Shown piece after piece: positions 23,980 to 34,607 of a DNA stretch of 43,243 bases; within the stretch, counting starts at the first letter, position 1, and the number at the start of each line of letters is the position of its first letter. Source of the stretch: Gnetum montanum (Eukaryota > Streptophyta > Gnetopsida > Gnetales > Gnetaceae); the NCBI GenBank assembly GCA_015680685.1, contig MNCI01009513.1:118540-161782 (forward strand), written 5' to 3'. The translations under genes were made by a program, and so were the position numbers. Below the pieces are notes generated by a model. That model was not told where the DNA came from. It did not search any database and saw nothing but the letters and a program-made list of their open reading frames with translations.

Positions 23980-24287
23980 TGATGGTGTACATGGGAGAAG
24001 CAAGGTTGCAAGAGTTTTTTTTTTTTTTTTGTTTTAGATCAATCTGGTTTTCTGTTGTTACATTGTACCAAAAGTTGAAAGGCCAACCGTTACAGAATTG
24101 GAAGGGTTGGCCGTTTCTTGATGCATATTTCTGTAATGTTTCAAAACTCTCTTGTAACTATAATCTACAAAATATATAATGAAACTCTAGTGTGGCTATG
24201 AATTAGATACGATCTTGCTGAACCACGAAAATTCTGTATGTTCCATGTGTGCTTGTTTTTTGCATTCGCTTGATTTGTTTCCTAACA
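23980..24287 (+). repeat. 3' LTR of the copia element
   Basis: It follows a short purine run (AGGAG) and ends CCTAACA. It is 24 bp longer than the 5' LTR, partly because of a 17-nt T run near 24016-24032. The exact 5' start is uncertain by a few bases. Confidence 0.8.
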
Positions 24288-24764
24288 GAATATTCATTCC
24301 CTATTGATTATATCATAATGATGATCCATGTGGCTCCAAGAATCAATGCAAAAGGGCTTTATAAAAAGTGCATAAGCTCATGTGTTGAAGTAGCAGTTCT
24401 AGCATACGACCAAGAATCAGAATGACCATAAATTTGAAGATTGATGTTCCTGCGTTTGTAACAGTATAAGCATATTATAGATGGTAAAAAATATATTTCA
24501 AATGACACACAGATCTCAATATGATAAATGCAAAATAAAAATCCCAACACATAGAAATATATTATAATATTTTCGAAGTAGGTTTGGAGAACTCTCCATG
24601 ATGGTTTCTTAAATTGTATATAACATCTGCATTTTTTATTTATTAGTTCATCCTCCTGAAAACTTTCAAGTGAACAAGCAAACACAATCAAATAGCAAAA
24701 ATGGTAAAGAAGCCAACGAGATACTGGCTGTTCCAGTCCAGTCATAATAAACAATAGCGAGACA
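24288..24764 (-). other. 3' untranslated and downstream region of the plant gene
   Basis: No separate gene is seen. A tandem polyadenylation signal AATAAATAAA lies on the minus strand at 24635-24644, about 120 bp after the stop codon, a plausible 3' UTR length. A 165-codon open frame over this region is a shadow that overlaps the last exon in another frame. Confidence 0.55.
24635..24644 (-). terminator. Putative polyadenylation signal of the At4g04980-like gene
   Basis: Two overlapping AATAAA hexamers occur on the minus strand downstream of the stop codon at 24765-24767. No other near-consensus signal lies closer to the stop. Confidence 0.45.
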
Positions 24765-27700
24765 TTATGATGACCAACAATACTGAGGATAACTGTCCAT
24801 TTCCTTGGCCAGGAGACTTGCCAATTCTTCAGCACGGTCATCAAGACCCCCTGCAAAACTGTACACCCTGTAAGAGAGTTGCAATGTTTTCCATAAATTC
24901 TGAAAACATTTGATTAGTTGGCGATCATTCTTGGTGCTTTTAAGGCTTCCAGTTCTTTCTTTGACTGCAGTCTTTGTTGCCTTGCTTTCCTACAATTTAG
25001 ATTTAAGTTAATCAGCAATGAAACCTGGAACATTTAGCACCGTTGCCAATTCTTCTTTGTGAATAGAATTAAATATCTACCTCCAGTGCTAAAGAAATAC
25101 AATTTGAGGAGAGATCAACCATTGCTTCCTTCACACGAATGATTATGTCATAATCAAAGTGGATTTTCTGGCTTTGAAAGGTCTTTGAATCTTTGTCCTT
25201 GACACGCTCTATGTCTTCTATTTCTTTCTTGAGCTGTGGGAAAAAGATAATAGGATATCAGTATCTGGAAAGTATAATTCATGTTCTTATACTCTAAATT
25301 CTGGCATACAACAATTTTGATTGCAATCAGGAATTAAATTTGGAGTTAATATTTTGTACTTTTGTGGGTGCTTACACGGAACGTTTTAAAAGCAATCTTT
25401 AGTAATATCTTTCAATTATCTTGACTTCCAACATCTTGCTTTTGAAATGATAAAATGAAAACTTGGAGACTGGAAAAAAAAGTGACAAAAAAGGAAAAAG
25501 ACATCGTTGCAATATTCAGATAAGTACCTTTTCAAAGCAGGTGTTAATTGCATCCAGTTGTTTAGCAAATGGAGGCTCAACTTTCCATGATTTAAGTTCA
25601 GTTAATTTTTTACTTAGTTTGGAGTAAAGGGCAGCTGCAGTCCTGATTACTTCCAGTTTTTTGGCGGGAAACCCGTCGAATTTTGATAGAACCTGCCAAA
25701 ATTTTGAATGGGTGTCCTTTTCTTAAAAATTGAAGGCTAAAATAGCAAATTTTATTTTGCCATTTGATATATATGAAGGCCTTTATTCATACCTGTGATT
25801 CATCAGTTAACTTCTCTAGCAAGCTTTCCACACTTTGATAGAAAGTCAGCAATTCATCCATGTTTCTGGTTTCAAAAGAGTCAATTGCAATTTTCATCGA
25901 CGTAATTTGTTCACCAAAGAGTTCAACATCCTGAGCTATCTTTTGGAAATAGGATGACCTGCATTATCAGGTTATCTTCATTCATTGGCGAAAGTTAAAC
26001 AGAAAAAAAATTGCATTACATTCAAATAATTAAATGAAACTCAACTTAATAGATTGTTAAAATTGAGCAATACCCTAAATTCAGTGAATGCAACTTATGC
26101 AAGCTCTTTTTGATGGCTTATGCCATGCCTCAGAAGACCATCTTAAGGAATATGTTGCATTTGAGCAAAAATAGTGAAAAAGATTTAACAGACCTTTTGC
26201 TCATTTCTTCAAGTGCTTGAGCCATGCCCCCCTTGCCACCACCTGCAGAGCCACCCACTCTTTTCCGAGAAGGAGATGATTTTCCCTGTTGAACAGGGCA
26301 CTCAAATTTGCGTTTCCAGCCTCTGTACAGATTTCCAATCTGGCTGGATCTTTTCAACTTGGAATTAGATCTTTGAAGCACTGGCCTGCTACCACCAGGA
26401 GGAGGTGGAGGAGGAGGAAGCTTGCCTCTTCCTCCGCTCATTGGTGGAAGAGGAGGAGGTGCTGGTTTTGGCTTCATTGTGCTTGGAACAGCAGGAGCAG
26501 AGGAAGAAGATGCCGAATTTGGTGAGAAAACAGGCTGAGATGTAATTGCTGGTGTGGCTGGTGTCACTGGCACAGTTGAATCCATTGCATTTTTAGGCTC
26601 TGAATGTGGAGTTGTGAGTGGAGTTTGTAAGCTGGCAGGAATTGAGATTGTTGCAGTTTGAGCAGGAGGTTCTTCCCTCTGATCTACGACTGCAAGTTTA
26701 TGTTCATCTACAGTAGGAATTGGAGGTGGAGATTGAGCTTCTGGAGTAGGTTCTTCTGAAACTGTGGGAGGTGGTGTCTCTTTGATTATCTCTTCAGGAC
26801 AGGTGAGAATTTTGGGGGTGACTTTTTCCACCACTGGAGCAGGTGTGTTGGTGATTTCCCTCAGAGGAGGGGTGAGAGGATTTGGGGTAATTTGAATTTC
26901 ATCTATGGTAGAAGGTGCAGTGGGAGATGGGGATCTCAGAGGAGGCGATGAAGTTACTGCAGCAAATACCTGTGATGGGGGGAGAGATTTTTCTACACTG
27001 CAACCAGAAAGATCTCTGTTTTCGTCACTGTCTGTGGCTGATGAAGTTTCCATGATCGTGTTTTGATCAACAAATTTTGTATTTTGATAACATGAAGTGA
27101 TTTTCTCCTCAACCTTGTTTGATTCAGGTTTCAAGATGTTCCTGGTAGGTGGAGGTGGAGGTGGAGATGGGAGTCTCAGAAGAGGCAGTGAAGCTGCTTC
27201 AGCAAATACCTCTGATAGATTGGCAGATTTTTGAGCTTTGTCGTCAAGGATCTGGTTGCGTTGATGACTATTTGTAGTTAATACAGTTTCCATTGTCATT
27301 TCACCGTGCCCAACTTTTGAGTCCTGGCTAGATAAACTGGGTTTGCTTTTGACAGGAGATTCTTCACGTTTCAACGTGTTCTGCTTAGGGGCCAAAGAGG
27401 AATTGGAAAGATGCGTGCCCACAGCATGGGAATGTGAGTTGCCTAGAACCACAGTCCTAGGAAGCCAAAGCAAAGGTGGGTTGAAAGGATTTAGAGACTT
27501 TTGTGTTCTGGTAGGCAAAACTGAGGTAGGGGTATGTGGTGATCCACATTTTTCCTTGCTCTCTAATGTTGCTTCTGCCCAGGAATCACAACTTTGAGAA
27601 GAAGAAAAGTCTGACGAATCTGTATCCTGATTTTCACTGTCCTTTGACATTGCAAGAACAGTTTTTGCCTTCTTGCTCAAGTCCTCAAGCTTTTGAAAAA

Positions 27701-29805
27701 TCTTTTGGCCTATGAACAAAGAACATTTGTTTACTTAATAAGCGCCAGAACTAGCTAAATGATGAATAAACGAGACCGATGTCTCAATAAATCAGTAACT
27801 TACTCAGTTGTTCCAAATTGGTTGCATCCTCGGAAGGCTTTCTCCTGTGCTTTTGAGTCCTAGTGTTTGTAACTGAGCCTTTCCTGTTAGAGATGCTTGA
27901 CAGTTTAGGGTTCTCAGTGAAATCGGAGTTGTCTTCCCCCAACTCTTTGCCAAAGACAACAGCATCGTTCCCCTGAGCAAATGATTCTGCACATGTGTCT
28001 TCCATGGCTCGAAGAGTCTTGTAAAACCTTTGCAGTCTCTGTTTCATGAAGGATTGTAATAATCTGAGAAAGGACAGCATGACTAAATGAATTATCTCTT
28101 AGATGATGTTTATAAAAACAGTAGTACCGTACCACAAAAATAGGTTTTTCTTCACCCGCTGTGGGTGTAACTGAAAGTGCAGCCAGTACTATTCCAGGAT
28201 ACACCTTTTGCAGGGCCTCCATTGTGCTAGATAATAACTACAAAAAGTAAAAATTTTAACGGTTGGAAAATTTAAAAAATCCTCAAACGGTAAAAAATTA
28301 ATAAACTGAGTAATGAAGCAGATATATAACAAATTGATAATTATGTTAAGCTTCAATCTGATGCACGGTATATCCACTACCTCATCAAGATCTGCAGAGG
28401 GACTGCAGGCTGGAAGTCCTAAAGTTTCTCTTAAACCAACAACTCGTTCCCTGAGCTGCGAAATCACAAGGAACCCACCCACCCAACCATATCCTCCTAC
28501 TCTTTTACTGTCCAAGCTTTGCAGTTTATTCAAATTCATGGTTAGCCTCCTCCGAAGTGGCAAAGCTTTTGAGGCAATTGCCTGGAATAAAGATGTTTAA
28601 TACTTGATTAACAAAGGATTCTATATCAAACCAAAATCTATGTAGTAATGCAGCACAATATGCTACAGCTAACAACGTAGCATAAACACAGCGAAAAGCT
28701 GAACAGATCTCAGGTTTGTAAACCATAATTTGGATGCAGTCCCATGATCCCAATTGAAGTGACGTTTCAAAACAAAACGTCCTTTGAGGCAAACATAAAA
28801 TGAGCAATAAAGGATAAATATATAAATAGGGTACCTGATTAGCTTTGCTGCCAAGGAGTTCCTTGAGCCTCTTTTCACTCTCGGCCACACTGATCTCTAA
28901 GGCCATCCTTTTCCTAACAGATTCTTCCATGGCCTGATTCAAAAACCAGAAGCGAATTTCATCAACCCAATTAATATTTCTATACTACTCCACAACATAT
29001 AAGGCATTTAAATAATAACTGAAACAAAACTTAACAGTGAAGAAATAATGAATAAAGCAATTCATTTCCACCGAGAAAAGATTGTTTGGCACAAGTGCTT
29101 GAAATGCAGTAGGAGAAAGAAACGTCGCTCTCAAAGAGCCAAAAGAACTGACCTTGTCATAGACCTTATCCAAGGCCGCTAAGATATTGGAGTGCAGCTC
29201 CCCAAGTTTCTTTGTTTGATTTTCACCTATTTCCTGATCAAAAATCAAAAACCCAAAATCGATGATCAGAAAACAAATGTTCCTGATCAGCATTGATTGA
29301 CAAATATTTCTTAAGATTCTCTGACGTACTCCTAACCGGTAATCAGAATCAAAGGAATAGAAGGTTAAATGACAAAAAATCCTAAGCAATAACCCTCAAA
29401 ATCCTTAATCTTTATATTCTTTGCTACGGTTTCTTCATATTTCCAGATCAGAATCTTATACCACAATCCAACCAAAAACAATCATTAAGAAGCTCAAAAT
29501 ATCCAAATACCTCCCAAATAGCAACGAGCTCAGCGTGACGGTCGTCCACTGTTAAAGAATTGGCTTCTGATAGCTTGGGCGTTGATTCAATAACCCCAGC
29601 AACACCCTGATCGGTAGCAAACCAAAATTTCATGCAATGAAGGGAATGGACAAACTTCAACTCTGAATCTTTGATAACAATCAAGAAGCCGAACGGGAGA
29701 AGAACTTAATGCCTAAACAAAAGAAAAACATGCTACCTTCCTCAATTTGATAATATTATCAGAGTCGGTGAGGCCCAGGCAGCGTTGGAAACGCGTAATC
29801 GGCAT
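24765..29805 (-). CDS. At4g04980-like proline-rich protein, 12 exons, complete
   Basis: Joined minus-strand exons: 29805-29737, 29606-29511, 29233-29153, 28933-28835, 28581-28381, 28237-28128, 28063-27804, 27709-26194, 25958-25793, 25692-25528, 25233-25081, 24989-24765. They give 3141 nt and 1046 residues with no internal stop; every intron is GT-AG. An in-frame TAG just upstream of the ATG supports the start. N-terminal blocks (GYGWVGGFLVISQLRERVVG, then MEALQKVYPGIV, residues about 150-200) and the C-terminal blocks (GNLYRGWKRK, MAQALEEMSKRSSYFQKI, FDGFPAKKLEVIRTAAALYS, SYRVYSFAGGLDDRAEELA) match the family of Arabidopsis At4g04980, which shares C-terminal sequence with CHUP1-like proteins. 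The middle (exon 8) is Ser/Pro-rich with polyproline runs near residues 487-493 and 721-746, which could bind profilin or SH3-like partners (inference). Function is not established. The exon 6/7 junction has an alternative. Confidence 0.88.
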
Positions 29806-30065
29806 GGTCTATTCATACCTTTGAAAAAGTCTACAGGAAAGTGACGCCCTGATTTCGGGGCACGAAGTGGGTCTGCTTCTTTGGGAGATTGCTGAAGCAA
29901 CCGCGGAGCAATTTGAATAAAATGCAAGGGTTTCATGTCCTCCAAAATAACAATAACTTCACCGATAGTGTTTTCCGGAAAATTAAACCAACAAAAACAA
30001 CACAGAGGCTTCTTCTGCTGCACAGTGGTCAAGTCAGGATCAATTATTTTATGTTTCTTGTCCAC
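29742..30065 (-). other. 5' leader with an upstream ORF overlapping the gene start
   Basis: The sequence upstream of the start codon has a 107-codon frame (start 30065, MDKKHKIIDPDL) that runs past the main ATG in a different frame and ends at 29742, inside the first intron boundary. If the transcript starts upstream of 30065, this frame would overlap the main start and could reduce translation. No homology is recognised. The transcription start is not visible, so this may simply be promoter DNA. Confidence 0.3.
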
Positions 30066-30119
30066 TTCCCGGACGGAATTTGAAAGCGGATTGCAGGTTC
30101 ACGGAGGCATTGAATAGTG

Positions 30120-30954
30120 GGTGTGGTTTAGCATTGAATGACTTTCTCAAGTTTGAACACAGGGGACTAAATCGACCGTTGCTGCTGCAGGCGCGGCGAT
30201 ACAGTAATGGCTTCATGGGTTTTTACTGTGGTTCTGTGATTTTTTAAGGGTATAAAGGGATTCATGCGTCGATTAGATGTGGGTTTTGCCCGGATTTGAA
30301 CTTTTTGGATTAACGGATCGCTGACGACAGAGGGTTTCCTGGTTTCGAGGAACAGACGCTGTTTTGGCGCTTTCGAAACAGAGCGCTGCAGGAATATTCT
30401 ATGCCGGCAAGCTTAGGATTTTGGAGTTCCAACCTTGCGTTTGTCGCTGTCACCCAGAATATTTACTGGGTTTCGCGTTTTGGGTCAATGATTCTGCGTC
30501 ATGTGATTTGCTTAATTGGCCACGAGACATTTATTAAGAAGCCAATTCAAACTGGTATGCCCAACATCTGTAATCTGAAGGTTCAGTAATCTTTCATTTC
30601 GCAGAAAAGTCCGGTGCTTTGGGTGAAGGCTTTTGGATTTTGAAAGTAGTGTTATGTAATTTTCAGGGTTCGATACTCGTTCGATTTTAAAACTTCACAG
30701 AATCGTTTTCCTTGGCGGCAAATTGAGAAAAGACAGTTTGCATTCACCGATTAAGCAACCTAATTATTTGCCACAGATATGCACTTTCTTGCATTTGATT
30801 TCATGAAATCACCAAAGCCAATGATTTTGTTTCGCTACAAGCAAGAGGATAAAAATTCGTAGAAGTATAAGAGAGAAGGCACTTTTACACTTATTTACAT
30901 GTTGTAAATTTGGATAGCTTATCAAATTAATGTTTTTGAATCCACCAATGGAAT
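30120..30954. other. Upstream region between the plant gene and the LINE
   Basis: This is the likely promoter region of the minus-strand gene. No second gene, RNA gene or clear repeat is seen. The frame at 30401-30589 is short and unsupported. A TTTATA hexamer on the minus strand near 30250 is a weak TATA candidate. Confidence 0.4.
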
Positions 30955-31060
30955 GTAGCGTAATTATTATGCATCCATTCACATTTGTCCTACTCATGAT
31001 GGTTTTTTATTTTTTATTCCCTTTCTTTTGGTACCTAATAAAAACTTTTAGACTTTTATT
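30955..31060 (+). repeat. LINE 3'-end copy, left of the LINE body
   Basis: 106 bp from GTAGCGTAATTATT to GACTTTTATT are identical to 32618-32723, the 3' end of the LINE. It contains TAATAAAAAC, a poly(A)-like signal. The copy directly precedes the LINE coding part, so the unit is 3' end, then LINE body, then 3' end. Confidence 0.9.
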
Positions 31061-32422
31061 CCCTTTCATGAGCGGTTATTTCGAGACTTTCATGAGCGGT
31101 TATTTCGAGACTTCATGTGGTCTTCTAAAGATTCCCAACGAGGTTTTCATCGTGTTGCTTGGAACATTGTCACTCTTCCTAGAAACAAAGGAGGGTTAGG
31201 TCTGTTGAATTCCTACAAACAGGGTCTCACCTTAGTTGCTAAGTGGTTAGTGCAACTGGACACCTCTGACATAATTGGAAATCTTCTCCAGCTAAGGCTT
31301 CATCAAAGTTTTCCTAAACATAAGCCTTTTTGGAAAAACATCCATCCTATTAATTGGATTTTCTCTCCTCATTCTATCTCCATTCCTGGTTCCCATGTCT
31401 TCAAAAGCATATGGAAGGCTTGGCAAGTTCTCCACCATCATATTAATTGGTCTAATATCCATCTTAACCCTACTCTCCTTCCCATGCTTTGCCCTTGGTG
31501 GTTACCCTTGACCCCTGCCCCTCTTGCCATTACTAATGCAAGATTAGCCATTATTTGGTACCGGAAGGGAGTGATTTCCCTTAATTGTCTTCGTCTTGCT
31601 AATCAATGGATTTCTTGGGAAGCATTTGAAAACCTATATGGAGCTTCGAAAGCAATGCGGCTTTGCTTCCACCAGATACATACATTTCTTCATCAATCAT
31701 TACACCTAGATGGTGCTATCCAAGGTATATTTCATGGCCTCTATTGGTCCAATGGGTCAAAAGTTTTTCCTTATCGGCCACATGTTCCCTTCCAATTGTT
31801 ACACGATTCTTCCGAAGTCATTCTACGCTGCAATCGATCTTGGAATAAACAAGAATCAGAGGATTTTTGGATCTCTCTTTTCAACCAAATTTGGCATCTC
31901 CCGACTCTTCCCAAAATTCAACAATTCCTTTGGTGTTTTCTTCATCAAGGTCTTCCTATCGGGAAACGTTTAGCATACCTTGGGATTCAATCCCCTAAGT
32001 GCCCTTTATGTAATGACCCTGAAACCTTTGTCCATGTTTTTTGGCTTTGCCCATTTGCTCAGCATGCATGGGAATGGGCTTCTAAGGTTTTTCCCTCATG
32101 CACTCTTACACAAGAGGCCGTAATGTTTGGTCTCTTACCTACCAGGTCCACAAACTCTCATTTCCTATGGAAGCTCCTTAGGCCCATCATTTTATATAAT
32201 ATTTGGAAACGTAGATATACCACACTTTTTCAAAAGACAATTAATTCAAACTCCTTACACCTAACTACGTCAGAAAAAATGCAAATTCTTCGGCATGTTC
32301 ACTTCCAAATTACATCTCAAGCCCCAAAATTCAAGATAAATGCTAACCAGTTGTTTCTCTTATTGCAGCCATGGGGTCATATCGGAGATCCAAATAATCA
32401 CCATCATCAAGCCTCGCTTTAG
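31052..32422 (+). pseudogene. LINE ORF2 C-terminal part with zf-RVT domain, 5' truncated
   Basis: The frame is open from 31052 to the TAG at 32420-32422; the first Met is at 31115 (435 codons). It starts at the end of the RT region (FMWSSKDSQRGFHRVAWN, LPRNKGGLGLLN) and ends in the plant LINE zinc-binding RT-associated domain (zf-RVT): FWISLFNQIWHLPTLPKIQQ, then CPLCNDPETFVHVFWLCPFA. The endonuclease and catalytic RT domains are absent, so it cannot act alone. Unlike the LTR elements here it has no stops, which suggests a recent insertion. It lies upstream of the At4g04980-like gene, in the opposite direction. Confidence 0.85.
31064..31111 (+). repeat. 24-bp in-frame tandem duplication at the LINE 5' break
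   Basis: Two perfect copies of a 24-bp unit (TTTCATGAGCGG then TTATTTCGAGAC) encode FHERLFRD twice. They sit exactly where the coding sequence begins after the 106-bp repeat, so they may have formed at insertion. Confidence 0.9.
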
Positions 32423-32723
32423 AAGAAAGTCTCCTAATTAAGCCACAGTTTTCTACACCATTTGGCCTTTTTCCTCTTTCTTCCATCTTTGTTCTCATTC
32501 GACAATCCACACCCTGGAAAAGATACACACATTTCAGCGAATGGTTGACCTCTGGATTGCATTTCCACACCCTGTGGAATGCTAAGTTAACATGTTTCCT
32601 NATGGAATGTAACGGTTGTAGCGTAATTATTATGCATCCATTCACATTTGTCCTACTCATGATGGTTTTTTATTTTTTATTCCCTTTCTTTTGGTACCTA
32701 ATAAAAACTTTTAGACTTTTATT
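32423..32723 (+). repeat. LINE 3' untranslated region and terminal repeat
   Basis: The region after the LINE stop ends in the 106-bp segment 32618-32723, identical to the left copy, followed by an A-rich stretch (AATATAAAAAATGAAAATAA). An undetermined base (N) is at 32601, 17 bp before the repeat, so this part of the assembly may be joined or uncertain. Confidence 0.75.
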
Positions 32724-33179
32724 AATATAAAAAATGAAAATAAAACAGATTTTACATTATCACTATGATAAAAAAAATAGAGTTTTCCAAAATACCTTAA
32801 GGTATTTGCCATAATGGTATAAGACCACCCATGAAGGATTTTAGAGCCGTAGAAATCATGCATTATACAACAAAAATGCTCCACCTTAAATTAGTGTTGG
32901 GTGAATAATGATAGCATATATTATTTAGATAATAATCATAATATATTCAAAGGATAGAAATTGATAGGTGAAGTTTAACTCCATCTTTAACATACAAAAT
33001 AAAGTTAAAAGTTGCTCTACATACAAACAAAAAAAGTATCTCCAATTTTGTACTTGATTTTGAACATGTCTATGAGTTGCATTAGTTGCAAATTCTGATT
33101 GTACACAAGCCATTTGCAACTTTACTTAAGAGTAAACCAATGAAATAACAATTCTACTTGAAAGAGATATAGAGTGTGT
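32724..33179. other. AT-rich stretch, nothing recognised
   Basis: A+T-rich DNA between the LINE and the older LINE remnant. It contains no supported gene; a 64-codon minus-strand frame at 33119-32925 shows no domain. Confidence 0.4.
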
Positions 33180-33560
33180 TTTTAAAGAATGATCATTTCA
33201 TTGCTTTTGTATTTTTAAAAAATAATTTTGACATAATTATAGCTTGTAGATGATTATTAATCATAATGATATAAATTAAAAAAGAATTGCTTGTAGCAAG
33301 AGATTGGGAAAATACACCTTAGATACAAGCATAACAATTTTTGTGACTTTGTGGCAATCCCAAAATATATGAAAAAGGAATTCAAATTCATTGCAATAAG
33401 TGGAAAAGGAATGGGAAATCCAAAATATTGAAGTTTAGAACATAGGTAAGCCATTGTTTAATAGAGAACTTCGATCTGATAACTTTTCCCCAAATTTCTA
33501 AAAAAGCTTCTTCACCTTTCATGACTCTAATTTAGACTTGACTTATAATTTAGTTAAACA
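33180..33560 (-). pseudogene. Degraded LINE zf-RVT remnant
   Basis: Read on the minus strand, pieces such as LEIWGKVIRSKFSIKQWL and CNEFEFLFHIFWDC followed by HKVTKIVMLVSKVYFP resemble the W-x-x-x-W and C-x(n)-F-H-x-F-W-x-C pattern of the zf-RVT region (compare CPLCNDPETFVHVFWLCPFA in the LINE at 31 kb). The match is short and needs frame changes, so it is tentative. Confidence 0.4.
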
Positions 33561-33635
33561 AACAATTTTGCATTGGCAAAATTTAGCCATTGAACTTTCT
33601 AATAGTCAAGTTTAAAAGTGAAGATCTATCCTTTT

Positions 33636-34514
33636 CTATGAGTGACAAAAGGTACCCCTACACTCAACCATACAAATCATGAAGCGTTTATGCCTGATTC
33701 GGTCGAATTCCATGAACTCTATGTCTTTTGGTACACTAGTCGTTTAGGAAGTCAACCTTGCCCTAATGGTCATTCGTTGTCTTCCTAATTACATTTGTGA
33801 TGTACAAAGGCATGGTTAAGTGTAATTGAGGCATATGATTTTTTGTCATTTTATGTTTTATGTTCTTTGGTACTTAAAGTAGAGAGATGAAGTAATTTAA
33901 TAACTAATTTAATCTAACTACTTAACTAGTCTCTAACTAGTCCTAACATAAGTATCCAGTCCCACTTTCCATACATGTCTTGAACCCATGTATCCACTGT
34001 TAGGTTACCAAGCGTTATACTGGGTGAACCAAGTAATAACACTGCTAGGATTACCAAGCAAATATGTGTTTACACTCGAAGCAATTGTACTGATGTGCTT
34101 AATCTATTTAGCTTAATTAATTAACTAATCGCTTAAATTCTAATTGAGCTTAATTAATTACATAATTAATGAAAACAATAAATACATAAATAAATCATTA
34201 ATCTATTCTAAGTGATGCAAGGTTTGATCAAAAGGCTTATCTTTATTACCGTACACACTAGTGTGGTTTAGGTACAACAGTGCTCAAATAAAGATCCATA
34301 CACTTTCTGACTCCTACTATAGACACTCAGAGAAATATTCTAACTCTCAAATGGAAAAAACTACAAGAGCTCTGCTACAACTATGACTTGACTCCACATA
34401 AACATAGCTTTGAGCTCGTATTTATAGTTTTTATTACAAGGCTATGTCGATGGGGCCCCATCGATGAGGCCACGTCAATGAGGGCTTGTTAACGTGACAC
34501 TTTGATGCTCATCA
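33636..34514 (-). repeat. LTR D (about 879 bp), probably a 3' LTR
   Basis: It resembles the LTR of gypsy B inverted: TATCTTTATTACC near 34240 and the run GGTACCCCTACACTCAACCA near 33651. TATA box at plus-strand 34419-34426, three copies of the CTGGGATTACCAAG-type motif (33999-34012, 34019-34033, 34044-34058) and an octamer array at 34445-34494. The right end (TCATCA, 34514) is followed on the minus-strand upstream side by a purine-rich GTGGAGGTA, as expected for a 3' LTR. The left TG terminus is mutated. Confidence 0.7.
34445..34494 (-). promoter_or_regulatory. Octamer array in LTR D
   Basis: Octamers TGTCGATG (34445), CATCGATG (34459), CGTCAATG (34473) and TGTTAACG (34487) are each separated by 6 bp. 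All fit a CGTCGACG palindrome after CpG transitions (the last needs two). The first spacer, GGGCCC, is itself a palindrome, so 34447-34464 forms an 18-bp inverted repeat with one mismatch at its edge. The TATA box is 19 bp away. Confidence 0.6.
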
Positions 34515-34607
34515 TACCTCCACAACTGAATAAAAACTCTTCCTCGAGTTCCTTTACAAAATTTAGAAGGTATGTGTAACAACCGAAAACATCGACGGCT
34601 GGAACAC
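34515..34607 (-). other. 3' internal end of element D with polypurine tract
   Basis: On the minus strand the sequence GAGTTTTTATTCAGTTGTGG then AGGTA directly precedes LTR D. The same position in the non-autonomous element reads GAGTTTTCATTCAATCATGG then GGGTA (35447-35475). The match shows that D and that element share the 3' end. The non-autonomous element is inserted at 34608, 93 bp from LTR D. Confidence 0.65.

Larger units (their letters stand above)
19749..24287 (+). mobile_element. Copia LTR retrotransposon, decayed
   Basis: 5' LTR 19749-20032, tRNA-iMet-type primer site, gag, protease, integrase, RT, RNase H, and 3' LTR 23980-24287. The order with integrase before RT marks it as Ty1/copia. 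The flanks AAATA (19744-19748) and GAATA (24288-24292) look like a 5-bp target duplication with one change. The two LTRs differ at many positions and the coding part has many stops, so the insertion is old. Its 3' end lies 478 bp from the stop codon of the plant gene. Confidence 0.9.

Noticed and set aside
24359-24856. 165-codon minus-strand protein gene
   Set aside because: It overlaps the last exon of the At4g04980-like gene in another frame and runs into the 3' UTR; no domain is seen.
26289-26525. Plus-strand frame opposite exon 8
   Set aside because: It is the complement of the proline-rich coding sequence, rich in Arg and Trp, a typical shadow frame.
31663-31973. Extra plus-strand frames within the LINE
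   Set aside because: They are out of frame with the zf-RVT coding frame and show no similarity of their own.
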